Positions 23,360 through 34,454 of a stretch of DNA of 64,000 bases are shown here, piece after piece (positions within the stretch are counted from its first letter, which is position 1; every line of letters starts with the position of its first letter). The stretch covers positions 3,384,861-3,448,860 of the forward strand of contig NC_051136.1 of NCBI RefSeq assembly GCF_014839805.1, written 5' to 3'. Position numbers and translations under genes: made by a program. Origin of the DNA: Manduca sexta (lineage: Eukaryota > Arthropoda > Insecta > Lepidoptera > Sphingidae). Below the pieces are notes generated by a model, which was given only the letters and a program-made list of their open reading frames with translations, searched no databases and was not told the origin of the DNA.

Positions 23360-23680
23360 TGTAACAATGCGTTGAAATTCAATAATTCATACCGGCTGAA
23401 TGTAGACGTCGCAGCGTCTCGGCGAAAAATGAAATAGCTAGTGGAAAAAATCCGGAACGCGGTCCCCAGTCAAACACATTATGCCCTTGTTTCTATTTGA
23501 AAAGGGAATGTTCAAATTGTTGAAGTGTCATACAGTAAATGGGGTCCCGGATATCCGGGTCATTGGGTGCTCGAAACTTCACGGCACGTGTCTCAGAAAA
23601 TATTCCGTCATGGCCACCTCACATGACGTATTAAATCTTTGTGAAATTCTATCTTGGACAGGTAGAAATTAGATCAGTGA
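23360..23680. promoter_or_regulatory. Repeat-free GC-richer island
   Basis: This interval matches no family and is GC-richer, with a palindromic CCGGATATCCGG at about 23548. A 63-codon plus frame (23481-23672) crosses it without a recognisable domain. Conserved non-coding DNA or a missed exon are both possible. Confidence 0.2.
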
Positions 23681-23752
23681 AGTGTAGAATACATATATAA
23701 TTTTATTCGTTTATAAACATAACATGCCACATACACAGTATAAATTCTACAC

Positions 23753-24072
23753 CACTGGTGGTAGGTCTCTCATATGTGAGAGTCCGCCTGGGTAGGTACC
23801 ACCGCAATGTCTATTTTTACCGCCAAGGAGCAGTGTGTAATCACTGTTAAGTCACTGTTGTATTCCACTTTGAAGAACATTGTAGCCATTGCAACTACTG
23901 GACATAATAAGACTTAACATCTCATGTCTCAGGATGGCGAGTGCAATGGAATACCAAACCATACTTTGTAATTACAGTTATTGGATGGTGGTTCTATTGT
24001 TTATGGGTGGTCGTATAGCTTACCACCATGCGAACGGCAAACTCAACTTATCATTCAAAGCAATTAAAAAAA
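23753..24072 (+). mobile_element. Family B retroelement, full length
   Basis: It starts at CTGGTGGTAGGTCTCTCATA and ends at the CAAAGCAATTAAAAAAA tail. A small tandem duplication of GTCACTGTT interrupts it near 23855. It is a good reference copy for the 5' boundary shared by B elements. Confidence 0.85.
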
Positions 24073-24373
24073 ACAAGTTACAAGTCTTATATTTTGGATT
24101 TACGTAAAAATAAGAGACTTTAAATGCGAGAATATCTAAATACGTCAGTTAATTGTTTGCGTGCAAGGATCAAAAGACGTATTCCTCATTTTAAAAGTTC
24201 ATATCACCCACGTCAAACTGTGCAGGCGAACAGCGTGAGTTGACAAACACACCTTTGTATCTATTGTGAAGTACTTCGCATGAATAATGAAGGAAAAAAT
24301 CATGCATACCTGAATAACTGAGTTGTTTGTAAAGATATTAAGGGTGGTCTACACACGCGTATTAGAACAACAA

Positions 24374-24423
24374 AGAACAAAATATCGAACTTCTATTACG
24401 ATAGAAGTTCGATATTTTGTTCT
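24374..24423. repeat. Perfect 23 bp inverted repeat with TACG loop
   Basis: The arms 24374-24396 and 24401-24423 are exact reverse complements around a 4-base TACG loop. The stem contains TATCGAACTTCTAT. Transcribed from either strand it would fold into a 50-base hairpin. The loop is very short for a classical animal microRNA precursor. A foldback transposon relic, a small-RNA source or a recent inverted duplication are alternatives. Confidence 0.9.
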
Positions 24424-24429
24424 ACTTGA

Positions 24430-25140
24430 CTTACGAGTCAGTGAGTTAAGATGCTATTAAATAAGTTATATTCAAAGACATTATACAGTATATTTAGTTA
24501 TAGATCGGACGTCAAGACCACATTTGTATTCGAAAACTTATTACTAATTGGTAATAAGACTTTTGTCTTATTTGAAATGTCCGTGTGAGAAGATGTCATA
24601 GCGTCTTTAGATATTAATAAAAAAATAACATATTTCCAGAAAATCACTTATATGCGTATTAAAATCATGCAAACCAAGATATTATGGAAAATATTAAGTA
24701 TTTTACATTGTTTTGCTTATGCATAGTAGATCGAGTAACCATCGCATGAGCGCAAATTCTTGTATGACAATCTTGCCAAAGTCCGCTCTATATAATCTTA
24801 GAACTCTGGTTATATTTAATACTTCTTAAATATAATGCCACTAGATCAAAGCGATGTTTCTTAACATTTGAGATCATAATTTCTCTCATTTATATTCTTT
24901 AAGAGTACCATCAAAATATATCATCTCTATAAAATTGTTTATAAATTCCAAGTCTAACGGAGTATCAAATACAGTTAATGGGAATACACAAGTTTAGTTT
25001 TCTCGTTAACAAGGCTATAATAAACCAGATTACGCCTAAGTCTGGTCACGGACGTGACTTGCCCTCCGAACTAACAAGTTAAGAGGGAAAAACGCCACGG
25101 ACACTTGCATTGTATAATAAAATAATTTAATATACAGTTG
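24430..25140. other. AT-rich non-coding DNA, nothing recognised
   Basis: There is no repeat shared with the window and no coding signal. Confidence 0.45.
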
Positions 25141-25156
25141 ATAATTATTGTAATGA

Positions 25157-25284
25157 AATTAATTTTTCAATGTGTTTTTTTATTTCTTTGAATGACGAGA
25201 TGAGTTTGCCGTTCACCTGGTGGTAAGCGATATGATCGCCTATAAAAAGTAAAAACACTATCAAACACCTTGCATTACTAAGTA
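25157..25284 (-). mobile_element. Family B retroelement, 3' part (interrupted)
   Basis: It holds the tail and last ~110 bases of B on the minus strand. The element resumes at 25621 after a family A insertion. The copied target GCATTACTAAGTA lies at 25272-25284. Confidence 0.85.
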
Positions 25285-25620
25285 ATAATAATAATAATAA
25301 TATCAGCCCTGTATTATATACTTGCCCACTGCTGAGCACGGGCCTCCTCTATTACTGAGAGGGATTAGGCCTTAGTCCACCACGCTGGCCTAGTGCGGAT
25401 TGGTAGACTTCACCTTCGAAATTCCTATAGAGAATTTCTCAGATGTGCAGGTTTCCTCACGATGTTTTCCTTCACCGTTAAAGCGAACGATAAATTCACA
25501 AGGAATACACACATGATTTTAGAAAAGTCAGAGGTGTGTGCCCTTGGGATTTGAACCTGCGGACATTCGTCTCGGCAGTCCGTTCCACATCAAACTAGGC
25601 TATCGCCGCTTTAACTAGCC
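25285..25620 (-). mobile_element. Family A SINE nested in family B
   Basis: This full-length A element splits a B element and is bounded by perfect 13-base copies of GCATTACTAAGTA (25272-25284 and 25621-25633). The nesting proves that A was mobile after this B inserted. The head here extends about ten bases past AAGCGGCGATAG, into GGCTAGTTAA, which may be the true 5' end. Confidence 0.9.
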
Positions 25621-25832
25621 GCATTACTAAGTATTTTTTGGTATTCCACTGCGCTCGCCATCCTGAGACATGAGATGTTAGTCTTATTATGTCCAGTTAC
25701 ACTGGCTACAGTGTCCTTCAAACCGGAACACAACAGTGACTACACACAGCTGCTTGGCGGCAGAAACAGATATTGCGGTAGTACCTACCCAGGCGGACTC
25801 TCACATATGAGAGACCTACCATCAGTCAATTA
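25621..25832 (-). mobile_element. Family B retroelement, 5' part (interrupted)
   Basis: This continues the B element on the far side of the nested SINE, up to GAGAGACCTACCATCAG. The 88-codon plus frame here is a repeat artefact. Confidence 0.85.
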
Positions 25833-25959
25833 TAGTAGGTCTATATTTAGCAATGGAATTCCAAAGGTTGACAATGACAATTATGAAATTCACTTGGTAA
25901 TTTATCTAGTAACGAGGCTAGCTAAAGATATTCAGAACTAAAATGAGTCTATTACAACC

Positions 25960-26260
25960 TTGGACCTTCAATCTTCTACAGAAGATGGCTCGCTACAGTT
26001 TATCTTTCTTGGTGGTGATAACCTGTGTTTTGCAACAAGATACCCCGGGGCCGCCCTGAATGCGCCGACGAAGGCCACCGTGGGTTTTGGTTGATGTGGG
26101 GCATATACAGGGGTAAGGACTCGGTCCAATTTTCGCTTGGATGATGCAATACTCCCAGTATCTGCATTGGGCCGTAAGACCGGTGGAAACAACATAACCT
26201 TTCCATTCACCGCCCAGGCGGCGGTAGCGAAACCGCGTTATTCACCCGCGAAAAAAGAGA
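25960..26260 (-). repeat. Family K dispersed repeat, long copy
   Basis: The block is clearly GC-richer than its surroundings and shares CACCGGTCTTACGGCCCAAT (minus strand) with 3.3 kb. Overlapping minus-strand frames of 80 and 68 codons fit an old LINE coding fragment, but I recognise no motif, so no protein is assigned. Confidence 0.4.
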
Positions 26261-26990
26261 TGACCTTTGTTAAATGTTAGTCTTATTTTATTTCCTAAGT
26301 TTAGTAATAAAGTAAGGTTGCAGATGCCTAACAATCCTCATAGGCATTGATAGTTTCGGGGCTATAACCAAGGTGCCTTTTTACAATCAATAACGCTTAT
26401 AAAAAAAAGATGTATTAGAATAACATACCGTATCGATAAATCTATCGCTATGATATGTCATATTAATACATGTAGTTACCGTTAACGATTGTGGTAAGGC
26501 ATCTACGACCTTCGATATAGTAGGTCTTCATAAGGCATGATGATCAGTCAATATTAGGTGATCACAAAGCCCATTTTAGGGTGATAAAAATGAAGTGACA
26601 ATAAAAAAAATATATACGAAAAAGTTATCTAGAATTTTTGCAATTATGCCTACAGTACGTTCGCAGTAATAACTAAAAATGAACATTTTTACATGATGCT
26701 ATAACACTAACATCTTTTAATATTAAACTAGGACTGAATTGTTTATAAACCGGAGTGCAATGTTATTTTAACTGCATACTCTTAAAACAAAACGAAATAT
26801 TCGATTAACAATCAGAATTTTTATGTGATGTAGTTTCAGTTTTATAAAAACATAGGCAGAATATCTTATGAACGGTTGTTTAATATAGAAAAGGAAGGTA
26901 AGAAAGAAAAATTGAGTATACTGGCGGTCTCAGTAATCAAAGCAAACTTATTCACAAATAAGCCGTAGTTGACCTACTTGGTCAATTACT
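26261..26990. other. AT-rich non-coding DNA, nothing recognised
   Basis: No family repeat was found. A loose inverted pattern around CGATAAATCTATCG near 26435 is noted only. Confidence 0.45.
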
Positions 26991-26995
26991 TATCT

Positions 26996-27293
26996 TAATA
27001 ATAATATTAGCCCTGTATTAGACTGTTCCAATGTTGGGCACGGGTCTCCTTTATCACTGAGAGGGATTAAATCTCAGTCAACCACGCTGGCCAGCAGGCC
27101 AGTCAGCCGGTCAAAATTCCTATAGAGAACTTCTCAGGTATGCAGATTTCCTCACGATGGTTTCCTTCACCGTTCAATCAGGCGATAAATCATAAAGAAT
27201 ACACACATTATTTTAGAAAAGTCGGAGCTGTGTGCCCTTGGAATTTGAACCTGCAGACATTCGACTTGTCAGTCCGTTCCACACCCAACTAGG
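26996..27293 (-). mobile_element. Family A SINE, diverged, head partly lost
   Basis: Tail and body are clear, with a local GGCCAGCAGGCCAGTCAGCC change near 27087. The head ends at CCAACTAGGTCAC rather than the usual CTAGGCTATCGCCGC, so A-box function is probably lost. Confidence 0.75.
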
Positions 27294-27299
27294 TCACTT

Positions 27300-28220
27300 T
27301 TACATCTTCTGGCTTATAGAATTCTTATTATAAACATTACCACAACTTCATATGAACTACCAGTACATATTTTAAACATAGTTAATACAGTAACCGCTAA
27401 CTACCAGTTAGTTGACTTACAAAAAGTTTATTACTTCGTAATGTATTTTTAACTACCATAATAGCTATTTGCCTCCAATTCCCGTTTTTTCTATTTTTTA
27501 TTCCCATACAATTTACGCGATCCATTTCTATAATGTTTACGCTGTTTTTATGAAATAGAAAAATAAAGTAAATTCACTTTATTTGGGATCAAGTGTGTCG
27601 TCAGAAGACGGATAATGGCGCAATACATCGATAGAGAGCGATGAGCAATGACAGATAAGGTGTGGCCACACAGAAATTCTGGAATCGGGCAGTGACAGAG
27701 CTGTGTTTAATGGATAGTTACAACTTACTTACAAAGGAACACCTATGACAAAAGTGTTGAATTTCTTACAAAATCTCCAAGCAACTTATCAATACAGAAC
27801 TCTGTTCTTCGATATATACCTTGTATCATAGAAATTTTATTTTAAATCGTCCATTAAGATTACCAGTCATGCAAAACTACTGTTCTAAATACAAATATTT
27901 TAAACTTTGGACACGCATCTACAGAACTGATCTTCTAGCTGGTAAATCTACCAATACATGAGCCAATTGATTCTTTGCTTCTCTTCTAAAATATGCATTG
28001 ATATATTTTATCTACCGGACAATGTCGTCTCGTCACATGTATAGCCTTACCTTTATAATGGGCCTCGCTGCGGCAATATCGCTTCGAATTACTGGCGTGT
28101 TGGTTTTTCCCATGATGTGATCGAGTAATCGACGGGAATAGTGTAGGGACTTATATAGAATTTCAGGTGTAAAACTAGCCTATATTTATCATCTATCCGA
28201 TAAATTTAATAGTTATTGGT
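27300..28220. other. AT-rich non-coding DNA, nothing recognised
   Basis: No repeat family was seen. A somewhat GC-richer patch near 27590-27720 is repeat-free. Confidence 0.4.
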
Positions 28221-28221
28221 G

Positions 28222-28427
28222 TAAATTGAGTGAATTCCTCCTTATATTTTGGCCTCGGCAGCCAATCTCAAAGGGCATCAGCCAGGTACGCAGGAGATAT
28301 TATAGTGCACAAGTGTGTGCGCACTACACTAGTGCATTATCTGTTCCTTCACTGCCTTAGTCCGATGAGACGGCAATCTGACATTACTGGAGAAAGATCA
28401 GGCACAGGACAAACGGCTTTATGAAGT
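28222..28427 (-). mobile_element. Family E SINE, body fragment
   Basis: GCAGCCAATCTCAAAGGGCA, CGCAGGAGATATTATAGTGC and the ACGGCAATCTGACATTACTG segment match the body of the full-length copy at 37.1-37.47 kb in the opposite orientation. The tRNA head is missing. Confidence 0.65.
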
Positions 28428-28849
28428 TTCCGGGACACATTTCATGATATTTTTTATTATTCAGATTAATCAGCAAAAGTTGTCGGATATATCTGTCAGA
28501 AGAAACCACTAACTTAATACAAAAATACTTCAATTATGCAACGAAATGTTAATGTATAGTGTTTACAAGAAAACACGCATCCTAGTTGAATTTAACTGTC
28601 AGAATCCCAACGTTCTGGATTAGAAACTAAACCGATATTTCTAGAAAAACAGATTTGTATGGAGATGTAGGCCGAGCAAATGCTAATTCGTGTACTAAGT
28701 TGTTATAGCAAGGAGAAAACAAGCTAAATAGCCTCAAGGCGGCATTTAGTAAACATTTTAGGTAATCAAACACCATTAATATAATTGAATTTTCACGTTA
28801 AAAGGCAATAGCCTATTTTTCACCGTTAATGTAACATTTCAATACGAGC

Positions 28850-29195
28850 CCGAAATGGCGTACTAAACCTTTTTTAGGCCGACATTAAACCGCTCCCCCC
28901 ACCTTAACGGGTTCCACCAGAACAGTAAATCTCGATCAATATTGTTGGCCATATTTTTATTAGCAAAATAACGCCTTGTTATGCAATGGGTGCGGAATTT
29001 TCCCCGCAATCTCGATTAGCATAAATAACTGTGAACAAAGCTTTAGGCTTTAAACGTACTGCGGCTCCTTAAAAAATAGCAAATTAGATTTCGAGATTTC
29101 TTTGTTAAGTCGCGTCGTATTTCCCGTTGTTCGAGAAAGTTCCGTATTTCGTGGCACGTTCATAATAATTAAGAATTCTAAAATATTTTTTGCTC
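28850..29195. promoter_or_regulatory. Repeat-free island, possible conserved non-coding element
   Basis: About 350 bases with mixed composition match no repeat family and have no long frame. They contain ATTAGCATAAATAA and other AT cores of homeodomain type next to GC-rich words such as AACCGCTCCCCCCACC. Such islands in gene deserts are often conserved enhancers; here that is inference only. Confidence 0.25.
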
Positions 29196-29594
29196 GCTCA
29201 TTATGAAACTCAGTTGAAGGAAAATGGAAGGCCGTCGGGCGTTGCTTTGTTTACTGGTATTGTGAGTTCGATTTTTAAATGAACTTTTGTGTTATAATTA
29301 AAAGTTGTATTGAAATATGGAACGATCAGTCATTTGGCTTGACCTATTTACTTATTTTGATATTAATCTGAATTAATAGAAACATAAACTTTAACTGAAG
29401 GAACTTCTCGAGACCCACGCAATAAGATAGGTAAGTATCAAATACATATTCGTCAATCTTCTTACAGGCAATTGTCAACAATTTCTTAACTCTAAGAATG
29501 TGTCAATTGTAATCCATAAAAATTGAGCTGGAATAATTCGACATTAAAAGTTATTTGTTCAAAGATATGAGAATGTGAGTTGGATACTTTGAAA

Positions 29595-29782
29595 TTGTAG
29601 CCAGTGTTGAACATAATAAGACTTAACATCTCATGTCTTAGGATAGCGAGCGCCGTGGAATACCAAACAATACTTTGTAATTCAAAGTGTTGGATGGTGT
29701 TTCTACTGTTTTTGGTCGGTTGTATCGCTTACCATCGGCCGAATAGCAAGCTCGTCTCGTCATTGAAAGCAATAAAAAAGGA
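29595..29782 (+). mobile_element. Family B retroelement, 5'-truncated
   Basis: It starts at TTGTAGCCAGTGTTGAACAT and ends with TTGAAAGCAATAAAAAAGG. The 63-codon frame across it is a repeat artefact. Confidence 0.8.
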
Positions 29783-29789
29783 AAAGAAA

Positions 29790-30555
29790 TCATAATGATT
29801 CTATAGTTAGAACTATTAAAAGTAAAGTCTAGAATAAGTATAAGTTTCAGATTAGGTTGATCTTACTAAATCTATAAGAAGAGAACTATAAGAAGAAATA
29901 ATTTTTCAAACTTAACTCAAAATTACTTTTACTCTAAAATGACCTTACAGTATTCTATCCAAAAGCAATACACAAAACAACCGTTCCTAACGTAATTATT
30001 TCCCCGATCAAGGTTATAAGTTACTATATCGCACGAAACATAATCGGTGTACGTATACCAGGCAATCACAAATTTCGTGGCTGAAAATTACTTTGTATAG
30101 GAGTGAATAAATTTACATTACGATGAATGGATATAAATACATTGATGAATAATGTGATTTTTGAATCGGATTGGGAAAAACGACTTTAATATCATGAGGT
30201 AATGGAAACTCCGTAATATTTAATTAACATGGTGTTTGGCCACGTGAAAGGTTCCTAAAAGAGTTACCTTTACGACGTATACCGCCATCTTTACGACACT
30301 AGCAAAACTATTTAAAAATCTGATTATAAAAAAATTCCATTACCTTCCATGGGAACAAATTTTGAGGAAAAAAACCAATGACGGAGCAAACACATCGGAT
30401 AACATTCTGGAACTTCACATTTGAGAATAGTAATAATACACAGATTCCATATATTTCGGAATGGGACATGAATAGAACTGACGAGCTTTCAAAACCACAT
30501 CGGCACCCCTTTGAGACTCTAAATACATATACACTCACATATGCCATCCTTTAAG
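29790..30555. other. Non-coding DNA, nothing recognised
   Basis: A 79-codon minus frame (30308-30547) has no recognisable domain. No repeat shared with the window was found. Confidence 0.4.
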
Positions 30556-30559
30556 GCAG

Positions 30560-30730
30560 AAACGCACCGGTGTAGATTCCCTTCACCATATTTATTCCAT
30601 CCCGGAATAAAATAGGAGGCGAGCTCATGGACATATCGGGCACACATACTAATACTGATAAAAAAGCGTAATATCACTTTACCCATCCCGGCGATCAAAC
30701 TTGAGATCTTCTCCGAGTGCTATTTGTCCT
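30560..30730 (-). mobile_element. Family D SINE, diverged
   Basis: GGAGGCGAGCTCATGGACATATCGG and the downstream CCCGGCGATCAAACTTGAGA follow the minus-strand D order from body to B-box region. The tail is lost and a family G element adjoins. Confidence 0.55.
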
Positions 30731-30740
30731 TTACATGAGG

Positions 30741-30887
30741 CTTAAAAGAGTGCTCATCTGAAGGTAGGCAACGGCTTGGCTGTGCTTCTGGCATTGCTTC
30801 AGTTATTAGTCCATAGACGGTGTATACTGCTCACCATCAGGCGGACCGCTTGCAAGTTTAACTAAGGCAATAAAAAATCTCAACACC
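30741..30887 (+). mobile_element. Family G LINE 3' end
   Basis: From AGAGTGCTCATCTGAAGGTA through the ACGGTGTATACTGCTCACCA segment to CTAAGGCAATAAAAAA this is the plus-strand partner of the copy at 18.2 kb. The CAATAAAA end resembles that of family B, suggesting similar LINE machinery. Confidence 0.65.
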
Positions 30888-30889
30888 AC

Positions 30890-32705
30890 AGTCATACCGC
30901 AATACAATACTATATCATCAGAGAGACAGGTTTATGAGACTAAACATTTACAAATGATATTCGAAAATGTTCAAATAACAATTAACCATATTATTCGCGT
31001 CGCGTTCCACACTTTATCCATGTTCGTTATTGATGGAATGAATATTTTATTACGTGGTGTTGACAAAGCGGCGTTGTCTTAACCCCAAACCAGATGTACC
31101 AAGTTTTGTTAGGCTTATTATTTATTTATTTTTCCATTCGTTGTAAAGGAAATATTTTCACACTTTGAGGATTCCAATTTGGATTATGGGTTTTGTTAAT
31201 CTTTAGTTTCAGGAATGTTTATAATGGACTATTTCTAAATTGCCTTTCGGTGTAAAGTTATAATAACTTTAAAAAAACCCGACGTTGATTTAAAAAGAAC
31301 TAATAATAATGAAAAATTATAATATCTGAATCCTTTATTTAACCCTTAATTGTTGCCAAAGCGACAACAGTTTTTAATCTTATATATACTGGTCTCATGT
31401 AGCTAATTAATTTTATTTCAAACCGGTCTAACATTCTAATTAAATAATGTTTTGTTAGTAATTAAAAGTTTTTACATAGTTAACATAATTCTCATTAACG
31501 ATTTTAGGTATTCCTAGTATTTAACGTAATATTTTGTTTGTAAGAACTAAAATTTCACTATAATTTATGAATTCTGAGATAACAAAGAAATATAATTAAT
31601 AATTTTGATTACCTTTATATACGACTTCATCGTTTTGATCTTTATTGTACAAAATACACGTTTATAATTCATATAGTTTTCGTTTTTCGTAACAACTTAA
31701 GTCTTTAAAAGCAAACAATTTCTAGATGGCCTTTAAGAGTCATTCTTATAACAATTAACTTATGTGGTTAATAGAAAAAGTAATATTTATGTCTGGACTA
31801 AAATTCACTCGCTTAATTTATTAGTAATTAAAAATGCTGATGCTGCTGCTGCTGATGCCTTTATCAAGGACATTCAGGCATCGATAGCTTTACAACAAAA
31901 TACAATAGATACATAATGTAATGAAGAATTTCACGAAATTGACAAAGTTGTATACATTATGCGGTATAATTTCACTCCTGATTGTGTTGACTCGTCAAAC
32001 TTTGTAGACAGTAAATGAATAATTTTGACCGCTTTCAGTAATTCCAAGCTGTATTTTGGAATGAGATAATCAAAGTCAGTGAGGACGCCCTGTTCCAACA
32101 ATCTGGAATTAACATACAAGAAATTCGAGTACGAGCGTATATGTGCAATGCAAATCAGTGGGTGTAATTACCTTTTCGTATTTGTAGATGCTATTTACAT
32201 TGAAATCGTTTTGGAGCTCGCTTTCTTTAATATCAATGGTTTCTTTAATTGCTGGAATAAATTTAGATTCTACTTTATTTCTGAAAATAGTTTGCTATAT
32301 TACCTTTGAACTTTTGTCTTTAGCAATGGTAATTTTTACTGCGCCTTTAAATGAAACCTTCTCAAGGTAACCTATATTATTATAATTAAAGAAACCAGTT
32401 TGAAATATTCTACTTCGTGTTTTACTTTTACATCATTGTAGGAAGATCTAAGTGTACATTATTTCCGATGATCATATCTATTTGGAGTTTGATATAAGCT
32501 CAAGGTTGGAGACGCGGTGATCGGCTTGGGACATCGTTGGGGTGGAAAAATAGATAAAACTTCTCGGAACGTTGTCGTGAGGGGATGTGAGATTTATACG
32601 GTAGTGATACGTTATGTAGGTATTTATAATAAGTAAGGCCTTATGTAGAATATTTTTGTACTGAATGTGACGAGAAAGTTTTCACAGAGTGGAAGGTATT
32701 TACAG
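30890..32705. other. Long AT-rich stretch, nothing recognised
   Basis: It holds a short CTG run near 31835 and no family repeats over 1.8 kb. Frames of 60-76 codons around 32.1-32.4 kb are AT-driven and lack domains. Confidence 0.45.
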
Positions 32706-32710
32706 AGATC

Positions 32711-32816
32711 CATTTTTTTTTATTGCTTTGAATTACGAAACGAGCTTGCCGTTCGTCTGGTTGATCTCTCATATGTGAGAATCCGCCTGGGAAGGTACGA
32801 CTGCAATGTCTATCAG
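32711..32816 (-). mobile_element. Family B element with inverted 5' part
   Basis: The tail and last ~40 bases of B are in minus orientation up to about 32761. They are followed directly by the first ~55 bases of B in plus orientation (CTCTCATATGTGAGAATCCG onward). The middle is deleted. This is the arrangement left by twin priming. Confidence 0.7.
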
Positions 32817-32819
32817 GTA

Positions 32820-33575
32820 TATATATGACTTTCCACACGATGTTCTCTTCCACCGTTGTTTTCACGTACCATAATTGATTAAACTTCACTGTTAATGTTG
32901 ACCATCGTCTCGTCCGTTCCACTTCCAACAAATCTATCGAGCACTTATAATCAAAATTATATTATTAGGTAAAGCATATTGCTTATTGACCTGAAAATCG
33001 CTCCCTGAACCTTTCAATCCTCAGTCCTTATATGCTGTTAAACCAAGGAGACGTACATTCAGTAAAGAAATTAATATTAAGTAACAGAAAACCACAAAAC
33101 TCATGTACCGTAATGAACCTTTTTTAAGCGAAGGTTAAACGGCTAATTTAATTTACCAGTCCAATAATGAAGCCTATCATTTTATTTTAAAATTAATGTA
33201 TTATAATTGTGAATGTTTCAATTTAGACTTTAATAAAACGTAATTCGGTAGATTATTAAAAATTTGATGACCTATTATAGTGAAGTTGATTGGTTATGAA
33301 TGATTAAACAGGTACGAGTGTGTTATAATGAAAAACGAGATTACGAAGGTGGCAAACATAGAAGCCGAATAATATGGTATAGTACTACTATAATAACATT
33401 AAAATTACATTATCTTCTCGTGCAAAGCCGTAATAAAAATAATTTAAAATTTCAGAATTCGTATATCCTTTATTATTTTATTGGTTTACTTTTGTATAAT
33501 AATTTTGATACATTATATTTCTGTCGTTTCTTAAGATTATTGATATTAATAACAATCGGGATGTTGCTTTTGATT
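32820..33575. other. AT-rich non-coding DNA, nothing recognised
   Basis: A 95-codon plus frame (33300-33587) is rich in AT codons and hydrophobic residues by composition alone. No domain is seen. Confidence 0.4.
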
Positions 33576-33579
33576 TCTA

Positions 33580-33727
33580 TTGTATAAAAGACCTTTCCTG
33601 GAACAATTATTTTGTGTACTCTATTGAAATAAAAATCTATCTGTCTGTATTTCAAATTTCATTGAAATCCGTTGGGCGATTTATGCATGTAAACATCTTC
33701 ACAAACTTTTGTATTAATACTATTAGA
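33580..33727 (-). mobile_element. Helitron-like element, 5' portion
   Basis: On the minus strand it begins TCTAATAGTATTAATACAAA and contains the CAACGGATTTCAATGAAATT segment typical of family H. The hairpin and CTAG end are missing. Confidence 0.55.
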
Positions 33728-33744
33728 AAATGATCACGCCTTTA

Positions 33745-33915
33745 TTCTCCATGAGATGGAAAGGTTTTCCCAAGGCACCCACTTGCCCCATGTGTGTTCT
33801 ATCGTATGATGTCATAGGAGATAAGCCTATTGCTATATTTGTCAAAAATTCTGATATTGAGCAGAAAATTCCATCAATGTCCGCCCCAGAATTCATTGAG
33901 TCATACTGAGCACGG
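33745..33915 (-). mobile_element. Family D SINE, diverged body
   Basis: GGCACCCACTTGCCCCATGT, ATGATGTCATAGGAGATAAG and GCCTATTGCTATATTTGTCA are diverged D body segments in minus order. The head is lost. Confidence 0.55.
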
Positions 33916-33980
33916 AATACTTCTACTATACTGAGGTAGCCAGAACGTTATTAGTAAGATGCTTACACGCCTTTTCCACA

Positions 33981-34081
33981 TTTTTTATACGTGGACGGCA
34001 ACATGATCTCACTGCACCTGAGGGTACATGGAGTGGGATCCAATAGAATGTTGACTGACGAGAGATAATAACCCCTGGATA
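33981..34081 (-). mobile_element. Family C retroelement, 3' part (interrupted)
   Basis: This is the A-rich end and 3' half of a minus-strand C element up to AACCCCTGGATA (34070-34081), the duplicated target of a nested SINE. The rest lies at 34335-34452. Confidence 0.85.
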
Positions 34082-34334
34082 CATAACATACATACATAAC
34101 ATCACGCATTTTATCCCCGAAGGGGTATGCAGAGGCGCAACTAGGGCACCCACTTTTCGCCAAGTATGTTCCGTCCCGTGATGTGATAGGGGGCGAGCCT
34201 ATCGCCATATCGGGCACAAATTCCAGACTCCGGGCTGATACTGAGCCGACTTGCCCGACCCGGGATTCGAACCCAGGACCTCAGAGCGCTATTGTACCGG
34301 ACATGCAATACAACTACGCCACCGAGGCAGTCTG
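34082..34334 (-). mobile_element. Family D SINE nested in family C, full length
   Basis: Read on the minus strand, a tRNA-like head (TGGCGTAGTTGTATTGCATG; B box GGGTTCGAATCC) is followed by the complete D body and a short TATG-repeat tail. Perfect 12-base copies of AACCCCTGGATA (34070-34081 and 34335-34346) flank it. It is the cleanest D copy and the best source for a consensus. Three minus-strand frames of 71-84 codons overlap it and are artefacts. Confidence 0.92.
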
Positions 34335-34452
34335 AACCCCTGGATAGTTGACACAATTATGCCGGCCTGTTAGAACCGGATATAAAGGTTGATCCCAGAA
34401 CGCGACACACTTAGGTGGACTACTATGGCGGGTTTTAGCGTCTTGTGTAATA
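34335..34452 (-). mobile_element. Family C retroelement, 5' part (interrupted)
   Basis: This continues the C element after the nested D, through the GGCCTGTTAGAACCGGATAT region and the GCGACACACTTAGG segment, and fades near 34452. Confidence 0.85.
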
Positions 34453-34454
34453 TA

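Noticed and set aside
24374..24423. Classical microRNA precursor
   Set aside because: The loop is only four bases and the stem is perfect, unlike normal precursors; kept only as a hairpin.
25968..26210. 80-codon minus frame in a GC-rich block
   Set aside because: Part of the block recurs at 3.3 kb, so it is a dispersed repeat; no motif identified.
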